Origin: Muribaculaceae bacterium
GTDB taxonomy: Bacteria; Bacteroidota; Bacteroidia; Bacteroidales; Muribaculaceae
Direction of reading: 5' to 3'
Length of the DNA stretch: 11,823 nt
Assembly: GCA_029062725.1 (NCBI GenBank)
Contig: JAIDPP010000311.1
Location: 1-11,823, forward strand
In this document: piece after piece, positions 1 to 5,615 of the stretch
How positions within the stretch are numbered: the stretch's first letter is position 1
Layout of the letters: each line of letters begins with the position of its first letter
Program-made: the position numbers and the translations under genes
The notes under the pieces: generated by a model
Told to the model about the DNA's origin: nothing
The model's input: only the letters and a program-made list of their open reading frames with translations
Database searches by the model: none

Positions 1-961
1 GATGAGAAAAATCAAAGGCCTCCATTTCTGGATCGATTCCTACGAGGCTCTCGACAAGCAGGTCGGCGAACTTGAACTCGCCATGGATTTCTTCAAGGAG
101 GGACTCGTGGAGGAGGCCGATATCGACACGCAGTATGACAAGGTGCTAAAGGAGATCGAGAAACTCGAACTCCGCAATATGCTCCGCCGCGAGGAGGATA
201 AACTCGGGGTCGTACTCAAGATAAACTCCGGAGCCGGCGGCACGGAGAGCCAGGACTGGGCCTCCATGCTTATGCGCCTCTACCTCCGCTATGCCGAACG
301 CCACGGCTACAAGACCTCCATCGCCCAGCTTCTCGACGGCGACGAGGCCGGAATCAAATCCGTCACCATCAATATCGAGGGCGACTATGCCTACGGCTTC
401 CTGAAAAGCGAGAACGGTGTCCACCGTCTGGTGCGCGTCTCCCCCTATAACGCCCAAGGTAAGCGTATGACCAGCTTCGCATCAGTATTCGTCACACCCC
501 TTGTCGATGACACCATCGAAATAGAGGTCGAGACAGCGCGTATATCGTGGGACACATTCCGCTCCGGAGGAGCCGGCGGACAGAACGTCAACAAGGTGGA
601 GTCGGGCGTGCGTCTCCGATATCAGTATAAAGACCCCTATACAGGCGAGGAGGAGGAGATCCTTATCGAAAACACCGAAACCCGCGACCAGCCCAAAAAT
701 AAAGAAAACGCGATGCGACAGCTGAAATCGATTCTTTACGACAAGGAGCTGCAGCACCGCATGGAGGAGCAGGCCAAGGTAGAGGCCGGCAAAAAGAAAA
801 TCGAATGGGGAAGCCAGATACGCAGCTATGTCTTTGACGACCGCCGCGTAAAAGACCACCGCACAAACCATCAGACCTCCGATGTCAACGGAGTAATGGA
901 CGGCGAAATCGACGATTTCATCAAGGCTTATCTGATGGAGTTCGCAGCCTCTGAACAATAG
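1..961 (+). CDS. prfB: Peptide chain release factor 2, 5'-truncated by window edge
   Basis: Class I release factor that reads UGA and UAA stop codons on the ribosome and triggers peptidyl-tRNA hydrolysis. The reading frame is open from the first base, so the Met at position 2 is internal. Compared with the usual ~365 residues, about 45-50 N-terminal residues lie outside the window, including the region where many prfB genes carry a programmed +1 frameshift; its presence cannot be judged here. The catalytic GGQ loop (SGGAGGQNVNKVESG) is at residues ~189-203 of the visible part, with GGQ encoded at 575-583. The C-terminal DDRRVKDHRTN motif is also typical. The stop-codon recognition tripeptide, SPF in E. 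coli RF2, reads SPY here (440-448). The gene ends in TAG and overlaps the converging GT9 gene by 41 bp. No terminator is visible between them. Identity is certain from near-continuous family similarity. Confidence 0.97.
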   Translation, partial: MRKIKGLHFWIDSYEALDKQVGELELAMDFFKEGLVEEADIDTQYDKVLKEIEKLELRNMLRREEDKLGVVLKINSGAGGTESQDWASMLMRLYLRYAERHGYKTSIAQLLDGDEAGIKSVTINIEGDYAYGFLKSENGVHRLVRVSPYNAQGKRMTSFASVFVTPLVDDTIEIEVETARISWDTFRSGGAGGQNVNKVESGVRLRYQYKDPYTGEEEEILIENTETRDQPKNKENAMRQLKSILYDKELQHRMEEQAKVEAGKKKIEWGSQIRSYVFDDRRVKDHRTNHQTSDVNGVMDGEIDDFIKAYLMEFAASEQ

Positions 962-1988
962 TCCTTGGGCTTATCCCCCTCATACAATGCAGGTCGCCTC
1001 TGAAGCAGGGTTTGTCGCCAAACACCGAGCAGGGGCGACACGTCATATCCAGCTGCACCGCATCCTCCTCTCTCTGGCCGCGTCCTAAGAAGCCGGTATA
1101 GGGATGTGTCGCACCCCAGACGCTTACCGTGCGCAGCCCTACGAGCGAGGCAAGGTGCATGTTGAATGAATCCATCGAGAGCATTACATCGCAATGACTC
1201 AGCAGGGAGAGTTCTCCGGCTATCCCCAGTCGTGCCGACGCCATGTTCACCACCGCGGGATATTTTCGCGCCATCTCGTCGATTGCCGCTTCCTCTTCCT
1301 TGCCGAAGCCGAACATAAAGATTTTCCGGTCAGGAAGGGAATTGAACTCCTCGATCACTTTCTCAAGCTGGTCGAGAGGATAGATCTTCCCGGGATGTTT
1401 GGCGAAGGGCGCAACGGCGAGCCAGTGTTCACCCGGAGCTTTAGGAGCCGTCACGGTCGCGAAATCCGCGGGATCCCCCTTCCCGGCTCCGAAGACGGAC
1501 CGGAATGTATCGGGAGCATCGAGACCTGCCGCGCGGAACACGTCATCGTAGCGCTCCACAGTTGGCTTGAGCTGAACGAGCGTCTTATTCTTGCGACGGG
1601 TAAGCCGAGCCTTCTCGCGTCGCCCCTTGTCGATCTTTTCAGTGCCTACACCGCGCAGCCCGAAAAAGAGGCGCATGAGTTGCGTGCGCAATACGTCGTG
1701 AAGGTCTATGAAAAAGTCGATACCGTATTTCTTACTGAATTCGGAAACCAACCGCCACATCCCTGTCGGTCCCTTGTAGTCGGCCGTATCTATCCCTATC
1801 ACGGTGAGGTTCTCCGGGGCGTTTACGAAAAGCGCTGCCGGATGCTTCCGCGTGAGGAAATAGAAGTTCCTGTCAGGATAGGCCCGGCAGACGTTATACA
1901 CCCCGGGCAGAGTCATCGCGATATCTCCTAAAGCGGAAAACCGCGCTATGAGTATATGGCGCCAGTCGTTCCCTTTATTTCTTGGCAT
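921..1988 (-). CDS. GT9-family glycosyltransferase (heptosyltransferase-like)
   Basis: Probable ADP-heptose:LPS heptosyltransferase-type enzyme (GT9, GT-B fold) that adds a sugar to a lipid-linked surface glycan at the cytoplasmic face of the inner membrane. The N-terminus has the hallmark LIARFSALGDIAMTLPG (residues 13-29). The C-terminal half holds the family nucleotide-sugar site, LSMDSFNMHLASLVG followed by VSVWGATHPYTGF. The extreme C-terminus has four Cys (317, 320, 328, 335) in a CxPC...PC...C arrangement. I recall this from Bacteroidetes members of the family, and it could bind metal or form disulphides. At 355 residues it has normal length. The ATG lies inside the end of the DUF4254 gene (14-bp overlap), so translation is probably coupled. 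Its 3' end runs 41 bp into prfB on the opposite strand. The sugar donor and acceptor cannot be read from sequence; the symbol is left blank because GT9 members differ in substrate. Confidence 0.9.
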   Translation of the reverse strand: MPRNKGNDWRHILIARFSALGDIAMTLPGVYNVCRAYPDRNFYFLTRKHPAALFVNAPENLTVIGIDTADYKGPTGMWRLVSEFSKKYGIDFFIDLHDVLRTQLMRLFFGLRGVGTEKIDKGRREKARLTRRKNKTLVQLKPTVERYDDVFRAAGLDAPDTFRSVFGAGKGDPADFATVTAPKAPGEHWLAVAPFAKHPGKIYPLDQLEKVIEEFNSLPDRKIFMFGFGKEEEAAIDEMARKYPAVVNMASARLGIAGELSLLSHCDVMLSMDSFNMHLASLVGLRTVSVWGATHPYTGFLGRGQREEDAVQLDMTCRPCSVFGDKPCFRGDLHCMRGISPRTIVQRLRTPSDKP

Positions 1989-2580
1989 AAAGCACGGGGT
2001 TGGTGGCCGGATCGTTATACATCTTCATCTGGCGATATACCTTCATATACTTGCGTCCCGCCGCGATGTCGTCAAGCAGAGTATCTATAGCCTGCGAGAG
2101 ATCTTCGCGCTGCTCGAGAAGCACGTCCAACTTCCCCTTGCATCGGGCGATATGCTCCGCATCGGCATCCTGACGCTCCGCCTGCTCGCGCATGTGCCAT
2201 ATCTTGAGGGCGAGGATCGAGAGGCGGTCGAGGGCCCAGGCCGGAGACTCGGTGTTGATGGTGGCATCGGAAGAAACCTCGACACCGGCATATTTGTTGC
2301 GAAACCAGCTGTCGATATCCTCCACCATGTCGGTGCGGACCTGATTGGAGCGGTCGATGCGCCGCTTGAGTTCGAGCGCCGCCACCGGGTCAATATCCGG
2401 ATCGCGTATGATATCCTCTAAATGCCACTGCACGGCATCCACATAGTTCTTGGCGTAAAGGATGGCCTCGAAGCTCCCCTCCTCGTAGGGATTGGCGCAG
2501 GGGGTATCCACATTGTCATGCTTATGATAGTCGGCCACGGAGCGGTCGAAGATTTCGTTGCATTTGGCGGTGATGCTCAT
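1975..2580 (-). CDS. DUF4254 domain-containing protein
   Basis: A 201-residue soluble, mostly helical protein matching the DUF4254 family, which is largely confined to Bacteroidetes. Recognisable family features are CNEIFDRSVADYH near the N-terminus, a PYEEGSFEAILYAKN segment (residues ~31-45), and the strongly conserved VQWHLEDIIRDPDIDPVAAL followed by LKRRIDRSNQVRTDMVEDID (residues ~50-90). There is no signal peptide or membrane segment. The charged C-terminal half (KLDVLLEQREDLSQAIDTLL, residues ~150-169) looks coiled-coil-forming. The biochemical role is not known to me. Its gene overlaps the start of the GT9 gene by 14 bp, and family members often sit beside GT9 genes, so a role in the same glycan pathway is a reasonable inference. 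The AT-rich leader 2581-2661, just beyond the terminator of the neighbouring operon, must hold its promoter, but I could not find a good consensus match there. Confidence 0.9.
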   Translation of the reverse strand: MSITAKCNEIFDRSVADYHKHDNVDTPCANPYEEGSFEAILYAKNYVDAVQWHLEDIIRDPDIDPVAALELKRRIDRSNQVRTDMVEDIDSWFRNKYAGVEVSSDATINTESPAWALDRLSILALKIWHMREQAERQDADAEHIARCKGKLDVLLEQREDLSQAIDTLLDDIAAGRKYMKVYRQMKMYNDPATNPVLYAKK

Positions 2581-2661
2581 ATCTGTATTTTTTGTTATAT
2601 TGTTATTATTTCAAATAATTTTTATGAAGCTCTCCGGTCGGCTTCCACGCCTCTAACTTAA

Positions 2662-2693
2662 CAAAAAAATCTGAAATCGCCAAATTTCAGATT
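2662..2693 (-). terminator. Intrinsic terminator of the SRD5A-OYE-SDR operon
   Basis: On the minus strand a perfect 10-bp stem (AATCTGAAAT paired with ATTTCAGATT, plus-strand arms 2668-2677 and 2684-2693) with a 6-nt loop is followed directly by a run of seven T residues. It begins about 40 bases past the stop of the short-chain dehydrogenase gene. The stem is AT-rich, but the long U-tract makes the call solid. It separates the three-gene operon from the DUF4254-GT9 pair transcribed in the same direction. Confidence 0.87.
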
Positions 2694-2733
2694 CCTTACG
2701 CCTCAAAAGCCAATATGGCGAGAAAATTCAATG

Positions 2734-3522
2734 TCATTTATCGAGCAGCCGATGTTTCACCTGCATCCGCACCCACGTAGGCATTATTCCTACAAAGAAA
2801 ATGGAAAAGCGGTTGAGCCAACCGTTGATATACTGCTTCTTCCCTTTCAACATCCTGTCAACGGCCTTTCGCACGAAACGTTCCGGTGTCATCAGCACCC
2901 GTATGTTGACAGCGAGCCGTTTCAAGTGTTCGGGAAGGCCGAAGAGGTCGGTGGCTATGCCGCCGGGACACGCCGCAGTGACTGTAACTCCCGAATCCCT
3001 CACTTCATAATGCAGGGCGCGGCTGAACACGCGGATGTAGGCTTTTGTGGCGGAATACATCGCGATTCCGGGCATCGGCATCCAGCACGACATAGACGAC
3101 ATGTTAAGAATCCTCCCTCTGCCACGTTTCGAGAAACGACGGGCGAAAAGAAGGCTCAGGGCTGTGACAGAACGCACATGAAGGTCGATGAAGCAGTCGA
3201 TCCTCTCCGGCGCAGTCTCTTCGAGAAGGCGGAAGGAGAATATTCCCGCATTGTTTATTAAAAAGTCAGGCTCCAGTCTCTCGGCATCCACAAAGGCTGC
3301 TACCCTGTCGGCGGCATCCGGGGCGGTGAGGTCGCAGAAGAAGGGATATGTCTCCACCCCGTATTCCTCCCTTATCTTCCGGGCATAACTATCCAGTTCT
3401 TCCTGATTGCTTATCATCACGAGCCGGCAACCTCGCGAGGCGAGTTCGCGACAAAAACAGAGCCCTATCCCGCTGCTCGCTCCGGTGACGACGGCCAGCA
3501 TCCCCTTTATATTCTTGCTCAT
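2734..3522 (-). CDS. Short-chain dehydrogenase/reductase, candidate 3-hydroxysteroid dehydrogenase
   Basis: Classical SDR of 262 residues, NAD(P)H-dependent, expected to interconvert a ketone and a secondary alcohol. Rossmann motif TGASSGIG is at 13-20, NNAG at 90-93, and the catalytic Ser143/Tyr156/Lys160 (YSATK) are present, followed by PGGIATD (186-192). The fourth tetrad residue, usually Asn, is His115 here (DLHVRS instead of the common DxNVxG). A hydrophobic C-terminal stretch (FSIFFVGIMPTWV, ~239-251) may associate with the membrane, as in some lipid- or steroid-active SDRs. The start overlaps the stop of the upstream oxidoreductase as ATGA, indicating tight translational coupling. A terminator follows. 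Because the two upstream genes encode a steroid 5-alpha-reductase homologue and an OYE-type enoate reductase, 3-keto-steroid reduction (3-alpha- or 3-beta-HSDH) is the best inference; stereochemistry and substrate are not visible. Other ketone or acyl substrates remain possible. Confidence 0.88.
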   Translation of the reverse strand: MSKNIKGMLAVVTGASSGIGLCFCRELASRGCRLVMISNQEELDSYARKIREEYGVETYPFFCDLTAPDAADRVAAFVDAERLEPDFLINNAGIFSFRLLEETAPERIDCFIDLHVRSVTALSLLFARRFSKRGRGRILNMSSMSCWMPMPGIAMYSATKAYIRVFSRALHYEVRDSGVTVTAACPGGIATDLFGLPEHLKRLAVNIRVLMTPERFVRKAVDRMLKGKKQYINGWLNRFSIFFVGIMPTWVRMQVKHRLLDK

Positions 3523-4742
3523 TGCTGCCGGCTTTTTATTTTCTCTATCTCACGGCGGATCTTCTCCGGTAGCTCCCCGGCGCAATGCTTATGGCAGGCC
3601 ATCTCGCGCGAATACATCCGGGCGATACAGTAGTTCACATGGTCACAGCCGCACTTATGCTTCTCGTCGTCACGCATACGGTTGACCATATCCGGCTCAT
3701 TGAGCAAGGCGCGTCCCATCTGCACGAAATCGAATCCCTCGTCGTCAAGCACACGGTCGGCAGTCTCGCGGCCTACGACCCCGCCCACATATATAAGCGG
3801 CAGCGAGAGCTCACGGCGGAAGATCCGGGCATCGTCAAGGAAATAGAGGTCCCGGTAAGGCTCCTTGGGGATCATCATCCCTCCCGCCAACCTGACTCCA
3901 TAACGGAGCCAGAGCTGCTTCATGTAGTAGGTCATCGAATAGATCGGCATCTCCCCGCGCATCACATACATCGGGGCCTTGCTAACGAAACCTCCGGAGA
4001 GGACGATTCCATGCACCCCGGCGCGCTCTATCTCGCGTGCTACGGTCAGGCAGTCGTCGATCTCGAGACCCCCCTTGAAACCGTCGCGCATGTTGGTCTT
4101 CACTATAACCCCCATATCGCTTCCGGCTGCCTTCAGACATTCCTCCAGACACATATTCATGAATTTCATCCTGTTGGAAAGCGGGCCGCCATATTCGTCA
4201 CGCCGACGGTTGGTATAGGGGGAGAGGAACTGCGAGATTAGGTATCCGTGGCCGGCATGGACCTCCACGCAGTCGAATCCGGCGTCGCGCGCCGTACGCA
4301 CGGCGTCGCCGAAATCTTTCGCTATCGAGCGAATCTCATCCTTGCGCAGGCCGCGCGCCCAGGTCGGTGAATAGAGGTTGAAGCCCGTAGAGGCGCCCAC
4401 AGGAGTGCCGCCGGCAGTCTTGCGATGGGTCATGTTGCCGCAATGGCCTATCTGTATGGAGGCCTTCGCGCCACGCGCATGGATGCCGTCGGTAATCTCG
4501 CGGAGAGGCCCGACGATCTCGGGGCGTAGCCACAGCTGGGTATCGAACGACAAGGCCGAACGGCACACCCCGGCGTAGGCGAGAGTGGTCATGCCGACTC
4601 CCCCATCCGCCACGGAGAAATGGTAGTCGCGAAGCATCTCAGTCGGTCCGTTGTCGCGACCCATACCCTCGAAGGCGGCTGACCGGATGGTGCGGTTGCG
4701 CAGCTCGACGGGGCCGAGACGCCCCGGTGTGAAGAGTTTCAT
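3519..4742 (-). CDS. OYE-type NADH:flavin oxidoreductase, candidate 3-oxo-delta-4-steroid 5-beta-reductase
   Basis: FMN-dependent TIM-barrel ene-reductase of the old yellow enzyme/2,4-dienoyl-CoA reductase group. Motifs in order: LFTPGRLGPVELRNRTIRSA at the N-terminus, QIGH (97-100), the active-site HAGHGYL (162-168), RRDEYGGPLSNR (180-191), and the phosphate-binding YVGG...MGRALLNEPD (318-351). A Cys-rich tail (Cys364, 366, 372, 383, 387) follows, as in the Fe-S subgroup. At 407 residues it lacks the ~250-residue C-terminal FAD/NAD(P)H module of BaiCD/BaiH-like and 2,4-dienoyl-CoA reductases, so electrons must arrive another way or NAD(P)H binds directly at FMN. It sits 19 bp after the SRD5A homologue and overlaps the SDR start by 4 bp (ATGA). 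Reduction of a conjugated C=C next to a ketone is well supported. That the substrate is a 3-oxo-delta-4 steroid or bile acid is inferred from the neighbours. Confidence 0.9.
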   Translation of the reverse strand: MKLFTPGRLGPVELRNRTIRSAAFEGMGRDNGPTEMLRDYHFSVADGGVGMTTLAYAGVCRSALSFDTQLWLRPEIVGPLREITDGIHARGAKASIQIGHCGNMTHRKTAGGTPVGASTGFNLYSPTWARGLRKDEIRSIAKDFGDAVRTARDAGFDCVEVHAGHGYLISQFLSPYTNRRRDEYGGPLSNRMKFMNMCLEECLKAAGSDMGVIVKTNMRDGFKGGLEIDDCLTVAREIERAGVHGIVLSGGFVSKAPMYVMRGEMPIYSMTYYMKQLWLRYGVRLAGGMMIPKEPYRDLYFLDDARIFRRELSLPLIYVGGVVGRETADRVLDDEGFDFVQMGRALLNEPDMVNRMRDDEKHKCGCDHVNYCIARMYSREMACHKHCAGELPEKIRREIEKIKSRQQ

Positions 4743-4761
4743 ATCAGTTTGATTTCAATTG

Positions 4762-5541
4762 TCAGTAGATGAAGGGGATTAGATATTTTCTTCCCAGTCG
4801 GGCATATTCCTCTCCGAATTCCCCGATATATCTCTTATGGATCGAACGTGCGCGCGGAGCAAGGTTGGCGAAGGTCCAAATGGCAAAAGCCAGACCCCCG
4901 AGACTCCATGTCAGCACGGCATAGCCGCACCATTCCACGAACTCTCCGAAATAATTTCCCGAGGCCACATAGCGATACATTCCGCGACGGGGAATATAAT
5001 GCCTGGTGTCGCCGGGACGCCGAAGCGAGCGGATCACATGGTCGGAATGGATATTGATACCCATACCGGTGAAGAATATGACGGTCCCGATGATAAACTG
5101 CGGAGTGGTCAGCCATTCGGGCGTATAAAGCCCGGCCGGCGCTACATGGAATAGCCAGCCTCCGATCATGTAGGCGTTGACGGTGTTGAAAGTAATCCCC
5201 ATCAGGATTATGCTCAGCGGCATCTTCCCCTTCCCTTTCAGCAAGAAAGGAAAAACGAATGTGCGCTGCGTGTAGTGAAGCATGAAGACCCCCCCCATGA
5301 CTGCCGGTGCTACCTCACTTCCGCGCTGACTGAATATCCACAGAAGGAGCATCGCCAGCCATGCCGGAGCCTCCATCAATATCCATCCCAAACGGTTGCC
5401 TACCGTCGGACCCCAACGGCGGTCGTACATCATGCCGTAGCCCGCCGTGACGAAGTGGAGGGCAAGGAAGACGATTACCGCCAGCCCTATCATAGTCCAC
5501 ACCACTCCGTAATATACCGATGTGCTGAATATATCTTCCAT
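4762..5541 (-). CDS. Steroid 5-alpha-reductase (SRD5A) family membrane protein
   Basis: NADPH-dependent integral membrane reductase, expected to reduce the delta-4 double bond of 3-oxo-4-ene steroids to the 5-alpha (allo) product. From the ATG at 5541 it has 259 residues, like human SRD5A1, with about seven hydrophobic segments. Catalytic Glu57 (LMEAPAW) and Tyr90 (MLHYTQRTFVFP) match human SRD5A2 Glu57 and Tyr91. Asn163/Asp167 (GMGINIHSD), Arg174 (LRRPGD), Asn196/Glu200 (NYFGEFVEWCGYA) and Tyr238 match human NADPH-site Asn160, Asp164, Arg171, Asn193, Glu197 and Tyr235. The C-terminus is the family IPFIY. Gln56 of the human enzyme is Met56 here, and human His231 corresponds to Ile234. An upstream in-frame TTG (5577) was rejected because it lies inside a terminator hairpin and upstream of the promoter -7 element. 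First gene of a three-gene operon with an ene-reductase and an SDR. Family is certain; steroid or bile-acid substrate is likely but unproven. Confidence 0.94.
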   Translation of the reverse strand: MEDIFSTSVYYGVVWTMIGLAVIVFLALHFVTAGYGMMYDRRWGPTVGNRLGWILMEAPAWLAMLLLWIFSQRGSEVAPAVMGGVFMLHYTQRTFVFPFLLKGKGKMPLSIILMGITFNTVNAYMIGGWLFHVAPAGLYTPEWLTTPQFIIGTVIFFTGMGINIHSDHVIRSLRRPGDTRHYIPRRGMYRYVASGNYFGEFVEWCGYAVLTWSLGGLAFAIWTFANLAPRARSIHKRYIGEFGEEYARLGRKYLIPFIY

Positions 5542-5550
5542 AATTCTCTT

Positions 5551-5582
5551 CAAAATTACAGAAAAGAGCCGAAACAACCAAA
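5551..5582 (-). promoter_or_regulatory. Bacteroidetes-type promoter of the steroid-reductase operon
   Basis: Reading the minus strand, TTTG (5582-5579) is followed after exactly 20 nt by TAATTTTG (5558-5551), a full match to the Bacteroidetes -33 TTTG / -7 TAnnTTTG consensus. The -7 element ends only 9 nt before the ATG at 5541, so transcription would begin about 3-6 nt upstream of the start codon and give a nearly leaderless mRNA. The -33 half lies inside the terminator hairpin of the upstream gene. The call rests on consensus matching only; no start site is measured. Confidence 0.72.
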
Positions 5583-5603
5583 CAAATTGGTCGTTTCGGC
5601 TCT
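5565..5603 (-). terminator. Terminator hairpin after the PorZ-like gene
   Basis: Inverted repeat with arms 5565-5581 and 5587-5603 (core AGAGCCGAAAC / GTTTCGGCTCT) and a 5-nt loop. In the minus-strand RNA all 17 pairs form with one G-U wobble; in plus-strand RNA that position is an A-C mismatch, so minus-strand use is favoured. It starts 12 nt past the stop of the PorZ-like gene. The T-run after the stem (TTTTC) is short, so termination may be incomplete and could let some transcripts read into the steroid-reductase operon, whose promoter it overlaps. Confidence 0.78.
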
Positions 5604-5615
5604 CTTTTGGTCTTT

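Noticed and set aside
1194..1931. 245-residue plus-strand open frame opposite the GT9 gene
   Set aside because: It shows no recognisable protein family and lies entirely antisense to a gene with clear GT9 motifs; long antisense frames are expected in GC-rich coding DNA.
3585..4241. 218-residue plus-strand open frame opposite the OYE gene
   Set aside because: Shadow of the well-supported flavin oxidoreductase; no motif or promoter of its own.
5542..5577. In-frame TTG at 5577 as a longer start for the SRD5A homologue (271 residues)
   Set aside because: It lies inside the terminator hairpin and upstream of the -7 promoter element; the ATG at 5541 gives 259 residues, the usual family length, and places the catalytic Glu at position 57.
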